Positions 9,044 through 13,915 of a DNA stretch of 13,915 bases are shown here, one piece after another. The stretch is taken from positions 1 to 13,915 of the forward strand of contig JBIQLO010000100.1 in the NCBI GenBank assembly GCA_044464175.1, in the 5' to 3' direction. A program made the translations under genes and the position numbers. Source of the stretch: JBIQLO01 sp044464175 (GTDB taxonomy: Bacteria; Planctomycetota; Phycisphaerae; Tepidisphaerales; Tepidisphaeraceae). Positions within the stretch are counted from its first letter, which is position 1. Every line of letters begins with the position of its first letter. Under the pieces are notes generated by a model that worked only from the letters and a program-made list of their open reading frames with translations, did not search any database and was not told the origin of the DNA.

Positions 9044-11647
9044 TCAGGAGGCCGCCTGCCCGTCTCCGGTGCCGCTGTCGTTGGTCCCTTCCCCGCCGTT
9101 TTCCTCACCCTCCACCCGAGCCAGCGCCACCAGCCGATCCCCCTCGTCCAGGCGGATGAGGCGGACGCCGGCGGCGTTGCGCCCGGTTTCGCGGATTTCG
9201 GCCACGCCCGTGCGCATCATGATTCCCTTCTCGGTGATAAGCATCAGGTCGTCGGCATCCGTGACAGCCTTCATACCGACGACATCGCCATTGCGGTCGT
9301 TGGCGTCGATGTTGATGACGCCGCGCGTGCCGCGCCCTTTCACAGGATACTCGGCCAGCGGTGTGCGCTTTCCATAGCCGTTGACGCAGGCGGTCAGGAC
9401 ACAGCCGTTGTTCTGGCCGTGGGGGACGATGATCATGTCGATCACCTCATCCCCTTCGCGCTTGAACCGCGCCCCGGTCACTCCGGCGGCCGGCCGGCCC
9501 ATGGCCCGGACATCCGATTCCTCAAAACGAATCGCCAGCCCGCTGCGTGTGCCCAGCATCACGTGATCGTGGCCGCTGGTGATCTCCACCCCGATCAGGG
9601 CGTCATCCTCGCTCAGCCCGATAGCGATCAGGCCGTTGGAGCGGATGTTCGCATAGGCGCTCAGCGCCGTCTTCTTGACCACCCCCTTGCGCGTGGCGAA
9701 GAGGAGGAACTGCTCGCCCTGGGTGAAGTCCTTGATGGTCAGCACGTTGGCAATCTTCTCACCCTGCTGGAAGCTGATGAACTGGGCGATGGCCCGCCCC
9801 AGGCTGGTGCGGCTCATCTCCGGCACATCGTAGACGCGCAGGGCGTAGACGCGCCCCTGATTGGTGAAGATCAGCAGGTGGTCGTGCGTGTTGGCCACAA
9901 ACAGATGTTCGATGAAGTCCCCTTCGCGGTGCTCGGTCCCCTTGACGCCGTGGCCGCCGCGCCCCTGGCTGCGGTAGGTGTCCACGGGAAGGCGCTTGAC
10001 GTAGCCGTTGTGGCTGACGGTCACCACCACATCCTCCTGCGGGATGAGGGCCTCACGGTTGAACGCCCCGGCCTCGCCGGTGATTTCCGTGCGGCGCTCG
10101 TCGCCGTACTTGTGCTTAATTTCCAGCGTGTCCTCGCGGATGATGTCCAGCACGAGGTTTTCATCGCGAAGAATCGCCTCGTAGTTTTCGATCTCCTCGA
10201 CGACCTTGCGGTATTCCTCGGCCAACTTCTCAATTTCCAGCCCGACGAGCTGGATCAACTGCAGCCGGCCGATGGCTTCGGCCTGCGCCTGGCTGAGCAG
10301 GATGGGCTCGGCCGCCGCACGCTCCACCAGCGCCTTGGGAATCAGCGGCGCGTTGGGATGGCCGGGGGCGATGCGGAAGGCCCGCTGGCGCAGCTTTTCG
10401 ATGGCCTCATCCCGCGTCTTGCTGGAGCGGATCAGCTTCACCACTTCGTCGATGTCGCAGACGGCGAAGATCAACCCTTCGAGAATGTGCCCCCGCTGCT
10501 GGGCTTTTTTCAGCAGGAAGCGCGTCCGGCGCTCGATGACCTCCTTGCGATGGGCGATGAAGTGCTGAATCAGCTCCTTCAGGCCCATCGTGCGCGGTCG
10601 GCGGTTGACCAGCGCGATGTTGATCATGCTCACCGTGATCTGGCACGGCGTGTACTGATAAAGTTGGTTGATGACGACATCCGGATCGGCGTCGCGCTTG
10701 AGATCAATGACGATGCGGACCTTGTGCTGCCGCCCCGATTCATCGTTGACGGCCGAGATGTCGTCGATCAGCCCCTTCTTCACCGCATCCGCGGTCGATT
10801 CCACAATCGCCTTGCGGATGATGCCGTAGGGAAGCTCATCCACGATGACGGACTTCCGCCCGCTGCGGCTCTCCTCGACGCGCAGCTTGGCGCGGAGGGT
10901 GATCCGCCCCCGGCCGCTGGTATAGCCATCGATGATCCCGTCGCGCCCGCAAATGATGCCGCCGGTCGGGAAGTCGGGCCCGGGAACGATCTGGAGCAAC
11001 TCCGACAGGGTGGTTTCGGGATTGTCGATCACCTTGACGATGGCATCGCAAATTTCCTTCAGGTTGTGGGGCAGGAGATTGCACGCCATCCCCACCGCGA
11101 TCCCGGTCGAGCCGTTGACCAGCAGATTGGGGAATTTGGCCGGCAGGACGGTCGGCTCCTGGCGGGTTTCATCGTAGTTGGGCTGGAAATCGACGGTGTC
11201 GAGGTTGAGATCGTCCAGCGCTTCCATGGCCGGATAGGCCATGCGCGCTTCGGTGTATCGCATGGCGGCGGGGGGGTCGCCGTCGGTGGAGCCGAAGTTG
11301 CCCTGCCCGTCGATCAGCGGATGGCGCAGGCTCCAGTCCTGGGCCAGTCGCACCAGGGTGGGATAGATGACCTGCTCGCCGTGGGGGTGGTAGTTACCGC
11401 TGGTGTCACCGGCGATCTTGGCGCATTTACGGTGCTTGGAGCGCGGGCCCAGCCCCAAGTCGTTCATCGCCACGAGAATGCGGCGCTGGGAGGGTTTGAG
11501 GCCATCGCGGACATCGGGCAGTGCCCGGTCCATGATGGTGCTCATCGCATAAGTCAGGTAGCTGTCCTGAAGCTCCTGTTCAATCTGCAATTCTTCAATC
11601 CGGTCCACCATTCCGGCCGAACCCGGATCAGGGGTCGTATCCGCCAT
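9044..11647 (-). CDS. gyrA: DNA gyrase subunit A
   Basis: GyrA cuts and rejoins DNA to introduce negative supercoils with GyrB. The 867-residue protein has the full order. The N-terminal winged-helix/tower region starts at about residue 27 (LQDSYLTYAMSTIMDRALPD, then VRDGLKPSQRRIL). The catalytic Tyr is Y131 in AAMRYTEARM. A C-terminal beta-pinwheel carries a GyrA box near residue 560 (SQGRGGHGVKG, a variant of QRRGGKG). The quinolone pocket reads HPHGEQVIYPT, so the positions of E. coli Ser83 and Asp87 are Gln92 and Pro96. A Gly/Glu/Asp-rich tail ends the protein. AAGGA precedes ATG 11647 by 8 nt. ParC is less likely because of the GyrA box. Confidence 0.97.
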   Translation of the reverse strand: MADTTPDPGSAGMVDRIEELQIEQELQDSYLTYAMSTIMDRALPDVRDGLKPSQRRILVAMNDLGLGPRSKHRKCAKIAGDTSGNYHPHGEQVIYPTLVRLAQDWSLRHPLIDGQGNFGSTDGDPPAAMRYTEARMAYPAMEALDDLNLDTVDFQPNYDETRQEPTVLPAKFPNLLVNGSTGIAVGMACNLLPHNLKEICDAIVKVIDNPETTLSELLQIVPGPDFPTGGIICGRDGIIDGYTSGRGRITLRAKLRVEESRSGRKSVIVDELPYGIIRKAIVESTADAVKKGLIDDISAVNDESGRQHKVRIVIDLKRDADPDVVINQLYQYTPCQITVSMINIALVNRRPRTMGLKELIQHFIAHRKEVIERRTRFLLKKAQQRGHILEGLIFAVCDIDEVVKLIRSSKTRDEAIEKLRQRAFRIAPGHPNAPLIPKALVERAAAEPILLSQAQAEAIGRLQLIQLVGLEIEKLAEEYRKVVEEIENYEAILRDENLVLDIIREDTLEIKHKYGDERRTEITGEAGAFNREALIPQEDVVVTVSHNGYVKRLPVDTYRSQGRGGHGVKGTEHREGDFIEHLFVANTHDHLLIFTNQGRVYALRVYDVPEMSRTSLGRAIAQFISFQQGEKIANVLTIKDFTQGEQFLLFATRKGVVKKTALSAYANIRSNGLIAIGLSEDDALIGVEITSGHDHVMLGTRSGLAIRFEESDVRAMGRPAAGVTGARFKREGDEVIDMIIVPHGQNNGCVLTACVNGYGKRTPLAEYPVKGRGTRGVINIDANDRNGDVVGMKAVTDADDLMLITEKGIMMRTGVAEIRETGRNAAGVRLIRLDEGDRLVALARVEGEENGGEGTNDSGTGDGQAAS

Positions 11648-11694
11648 TTAAGTTCCTTTTCTGCTTCGGGAAAATGCCCCCGGTCAACGGTTTG

Positions 11695-11700
11695 ATTATA
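11695..11700 (-). promoter_or_regulatory. probable gyrA -10 element
   Basis: On the minus strand the hexamer TATAAT lies 47 nt before the gyrA start. The best -35 at 17-nt spacing (TCGATT) is weak, so activation or an extended contact may be needed. Confidence 0.5.
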
Positions 11701-11837
11701 GGGTGGCTGGGGGGAAAAATCGAGTTGATGTGGCCCGATTAGGCCTCAAATATTCAGCCGCATCACCGCGGTTGAGCCTGGTCCGTTTTGCCCAAAACCA
11801 AGGTGGCCCGTTTCGCGCCGAAATCCAATGAAAAAGA

Positions 11838-11889
11838 ATTCAGGGTCCGGGCGTCGGACTCCTCTGATTCCGATGCCTGAACCCTGAAT
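11838..11889. repeat. 21-nt imperfect inverted repeat downstream of the cupredoxin lipoprotein gene
   Basis: The arm 11838-11858 (starting ATTCAGGGTCC) and the arm 11869-11889 (ending ACCCTGAAT) are reverse complements at 18 of 21 positions. All three differences are transitions, and the loop is 10 nt. On the minus strand it follows the stop of the lipoprotein gene by 27 nt and may protect or end its transcript. The wording recalls dispersed GATTCAGGG-type repeats, which I cannot verify here. Confidence 0.65.
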
Positions 11890-11915
11890 CCCGAACCTAA
11901 TCCCAGTCCGCTCAA

Positions 11916-12662
11916 TCAGGGGGCTTTGTAGGTGAACTTGGCCTCCACGGGGGCGTTGCTGCTGGGGATGGTGATTTTCTGCTCCAGGTCGCCAAAGCGT
12001 TCGTGGTGGGCCACCAGCGTGTAGGTGCCGGGGGGAACCTGCTTGATGGTGAAATGCCCCTTGGAGTCGGTGACAGCGAAGAAGGGGTTGGGGAAGACCC
12101 CAATCCACCCCTTCATCCACGGATGCACATCGCACTTGGCGGCAAAAATTTCCGGCTTGGAGAAGGTCAGGTCATACTTGGACTGCCCGTTGGGCATGGC
12201 CAGGTTGACCGGCGGATTTTTTGTGCTGTCGGTGTGGACGTTATGGATGATGTTGTCGCCGTTGATGACATGAAGGGGCTGCCCGGTCTGGAGGGCCACA
12301 ACGCGGGGATTGTAAGCGCAGCCGACTTGATCCAGCAAAACCGGCGATCGGGTGCTGCCATCGCCGGCCGGCGGGGCGTCCTTGAGATAGACAATCACGT
12401 TTTTCAGCCCGCCGTCGGGACCGACCAGGACCGAATCATCGTAGATGTCCATCGTCTGCTTGCCGCATTCGGCGTCCTTCTTCAGCAGCTTGCGCTCGGG
12501 AGGCTTGCCGGAGAAGTCCACCACGCCCTGGATCACGCCATCACCCAGGGCAACCGGAGCCTGGGCGGACTTGCTGGAGGACTTGCCACACCCGCTCAGC
12601 GCCACGCTCACGAGCAGCGCTGTGGGAACGATGAAAATGGAATGGAGGTGCTTCATAATCAT
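11916..12662 (-). CDS. lipoprotein with cupredoxin-like and carboxypeptidase-regulatory-like domains
   Basis: The 248-residue protein (MIMKHLHSIFIVPTALLVSV) has a type II signal peptide with lipobox ALSGC (Cys25). Residues about 40-195 resemble cupredoxin-like methylamine-utilisation or plastocyanin-type proteins. They include QVGCAYNPRVVALQTGQPL, then NIIHNVHT (candidate His140/His143) and AAKCDVHPWMKGWIGVF, with C177-x2-H180-x2-M183 like type 1 copper ligands. Residues about 195-248 (AVTDSKGHFTIKQVPPGTYT) are the Ig-like carboxypeptidase-regulatory fold. It is probably a membrane-anchored periplasmic copper or electron-transfer protein. Beside ctaB and a ctaA fragment, a role in copper delivery to cytochrome oxidase is plausible but inferred. 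It has no clear ribosome binding site. Confidence 0.8.
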   Translation of the reverse strand: MIMKHLHSIFIVPTALLVSVALSGCGKSSSKSAQAPVALGDGVIQGVVDFSGKPPERKLLKKDAECGKQTMDIYDDSVLVGPDGGLKNVIVYLKDAPPAGDGSTRSPVLLDQVGCAYNPRVVALQTGQPLHVINGDNIIHNVHTDSTKNPPVNLAMPNGQSKYDLTFSKPEIFAAKCDVHPWMKGWIGVFPNPFFAVTDSKGHFTIKQVPPGTYTLVAHHERFGDLEQKITIPSSNAPVEAKFTYKAP

Positions 12663-12740
12663 GGGTCATTTGTAACGCGCCGTCTGCGGGACGGGGTGCA
12701 CCTGCAATGTCCGCAATCCTGCAATCGCCCTTCCCGGCTC

Positions 12741-12791
12741 CTGTAGGCGGGGTCGTTGACCCCGCCACGGCTTCACCGAGGCCGTCTACAG
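12741..12791. repeat. three-way-junction palindrome at the 3' end of ctaB
   Basis: The outer stem is CTGTAG (12741-12746) with CTACAG (12786-12791). Within it GGCGGGGTC pairs with GACCCCGCC (12746-12766, loop GTT), and ACGGC (12767-12771) pairs with GCCGT (12781-12785). The outer arm contains the ctaB stop codon (12786-12788). The compact fold suggests a mobile or dispersed palindromic element captured at the gene end, or a transcript terminator. Confidence 0.6.
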
Positions 12792-13724
12792 TCGGTCGAT
12801 CATCAAAAAGGCAAACAGCAGCGGGAGATAGATGATCGAGGCGAAAAACAGCCGCCGGGCGTCCAGGCGCAACTTGGTCCGTGCCGCGCGGATCCCGAAC
12901 GCCAGAAAGGCCGCCCCCATGATCAGGGCGGCGGCCAGATAGAGGCTGCCGGAGAGGCGGATCATGGCTGGAACCAGGGAGACGGGGATCAGCGCCAGAC
13001 AGTAAAGGACGATCTGCCGGCTGGTGCTGCCCAGGTCCTCTTCGATGCAGGGGAGCATCTTGAATCCCCCGGCCCGATAGTCATCGCGGTAAAGAATGGC
13101 AATGGCCAGAAAGTGGGGAATCTGCCAGATGAACATGATGATGAACAGGGCGACCGCCTCGGAGGAGATCACGCCGCGGCAGGCGGTCCATCCCATGACG
13201 GCCGGAATCGCGCCGGGCACGGCCCCGACGATCGTGTTCAAGGTGGAGTGGCGCTTCAGGGGCGTGTAAATGAAGGCGTAGCTCAAGAGGGTGAAGGCCC
13301 CCAGCGCGGCGGTCAGGGGATTGACCAGCAGCGTCAGGTAAACCACGCCGGCCACGCCCAGGGTGACGGCGAACAGAAGCGCCTCGCCCGGCGAGAGCCG
13401 GCCGGCGGGCAGGGGACGGTCGGCCGTGCGGGGCATCAGGGCATCGTACCGCCGCTCGATGTACTGGTTGAGGGTGCCGGCCGAGGCGGCCGTCAGGGCC
13501 GTGCCGATCAGCGTATGCAGCAGCAGCAGCCATTGCCAGCCGTACATGGAGGCGCCGGCCGCCATGTAGTAGCCGACCATCGTCGTGATGATCACCAGGA
13601 AATTAAGCCGGGGTTTGGTCAGTTCATAAAAATCAACCAGGCGAGAGCGAGGGGCGGCGGCCGATGACGGGGCGGCGCTGCCCAGGGTCAAAAGCGGTTC
13701 GGAAACGTCGGAAGCAGGTTTCAT
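12786..13724 (-). CDS. ctaB: protoheme IX farnesyltransferase (heme O synthase)
   Basis: CtaB/CyoE is a membrane prenyltransferase that adds a farnesyl group to heme b, giving heme O for oxidases. The 312-residue protein has a polar N-terminus (residues 1-28) and then the domain. Its first prenyl-diphosphate-binding motif is N86-x7-D94 in NQYIERRYDALMPRTADRPLP. A helical section YTPLKRHSTLNTIVGAVPGA follows, and the second Asp-rich region is YRDDYRAGGFKMLP (about 212-225). About nine hydrophobic helices span the rest. It lies just downstream of a probable ctaA and upstream of the cupredoxin lipoprotein, all leftward, which indicates an aa3- or bo-type oxidase branch. A stop codon is shared with the palindrome 12741-12791. 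Confidence 0.95.
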   Translation of the reverse strand: MKPASDVSEPLLTLGSAAPSSAAAPRSRLVDFYELTKPRLNFLVIITTMVGYYMAAGASMYGWQWLLLLHTLIGTALTAASAGTLNQYIERRYDALMPRTADRPLPAGRLSPGEALLFAVTLGVAGVVYLTLLVNPLTAALGAFTLLSYAFIYTPLKRHSTLNTIVGAVPGAIPAVMGWTACRGVISSEAVALFIIMFIWQIPHFLAIAILYRDDYRAGGFKMLPCIEEDLGSTSRQIVLYCLALIPVSLVPAMIRLSGSLYLAAALIMGAAFLAFGIRAARTKLRLDARRLFFASIIYLPLLFAFLMIDRL

Positions 13725-13740
13725 TGCATTTATGTAGGGG

Positions 13741-13753
13741 CCGCCTCAGGCGG
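13741..13753. repeat. short palindrome between ctaA and ctaB
   Basis: CCGCC (13741-13745) pairs with GGCGG (13749-13753) around TCA. Flanking TGTAGGGGC resembles the start of the palindrome at 12741 (CTGTAGGCGGGG), suggesting members of one dispersed repeat family. It occupies the 35-nt gap before the ctaB start. Confidence 0.45.
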
Positions 13754-13759
13754 ACCGGG

Positions 13760-13915
13760 TTACGCCGTTGGAGACAAAGCAGCCGGGTTCGCCGAAGCGG
13801 ACGCTGCCAAGTTTATCCGTCCGGCCCGAGGGTACAAGCGCGCTGTCCGAAGGAAAAGCGTGAAAGTGACCACCAGCAGCAGCGCACCCACGGCCACATG
13901 GGCGCTGGCGATGTC
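13760..13915 (-). CDS. ctaA: C-terminal end of probable heme A synthase (COX15/CtaA), partial
   Basis: Leftward from the window edge, 51 codons are open to a TAA at 13762-13760. The readable part starts DIASAHVAVGALLLVVTFTL, followed by FLRTAR and a polar tail. The 'HVAVGALLLV' helix, with a histidine at its start, is the pattern of the last membrane helix of COX15/CtaA, where a His ligates heme. CtaA oxidises heme O to heme A, the step after CtaB. Directly upstream of ctaB this is the expected neighbour, but only the tail is visible, so another integral membrane protein cannot be ruled out. Confidence 0.6.
   Translation of the reverse strand, partial: DIASAHVAVGALLLVVTFTLFLRTARLYPRAGRINLAASASANPAALSPTA

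Noticed and set aside
9419..11695. 758-codon open frame on the plus strand
   Set aside because: It is fully antisense to gyrA, which is an unambiguous gene; long antisense frames are expected in GC-rich DNA with strong third-position bias.
12756..13667. 303-codon plus-strand frame rich in Gly/Gln/Asp/Arg
   Set aside because: It is antisense to ctaB; the composition is typical of the reverse complement of membrane-protein codons.

Overview
The window joins an accessory element (about 1-7320) to a chromosomal housekeeping segment (about 7321-13915) of a GC-rich aerobic bacterium. The style of the housekeeping proteins (GyrA quinolone-pocket region, divergent PurM, lipoprotein cupredoxin beside heme A/O synthesis) and several chromosomal starts without a clear Shine-Dalgarno point to Planctomycetota, possibly Phycisphaerae-like. 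This is a judgement from sequence style, not from a search.

Accessory element. A partial XRE-type repressor leaves the window leftwards (1-72). A strong promoter with an internal dyad faces it (120-147) and starts a rightward operon of six small genes (208-2218), ending in a clear intrinsic terminator (2269-2295). A second promoter with a 7-bp dyad (2403-2434) serves one small gene (2456-2698), which converges on and overlaps a leftward gene of possible ribbon-helix-helix type (2625-2993). A third promoter (3055-3083) starts a five-gene operon (3108-5028) that includes a repeat-bearing phage-type protein and a DUF4406 protein, ending in a terminator at 5044-5077. Then comes a structured non-coding stretch holding a tRNA-like element whose anticodon arm is closed by a GAAA tetraloop (5258-5330). 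Next are a 47-aa membrane peptide, an excisionase-like HTH protein, a tyrosine integrase in the opposite direction, and a second XRE regulator divergent from the integrase, with repeated ATAGTCAA boxes between them. No capsid, portal, terminase, replication or conjugation gene is visible, so the element may be a phage-derived or satellite-like island continuing to the left.

Chromosomal part. All genes run leftwards: a divergent PurM-type AIR synthetase, a four-helix membrane protein, GyrA, a lipoprotein with a cupredoxin-like copper motif, heme O synthase (CtaB), and the C-terminal end of a probable heme A synthase (CtaA/COX15) cut by the window edge. The last three fit a cytochrome oxidase biogenesis cluster. 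Gaps here carry short palindromes, several with 3-nt loops, unlike the 5-nt-loop hairpins common in the element.

The most unusual signals are the tRNA-like element without an anticodon loop, with a 9-nt upstream sequence able to pair with its central arm, and the recurrent 5-nt-loop hairpins between the element's small genes.
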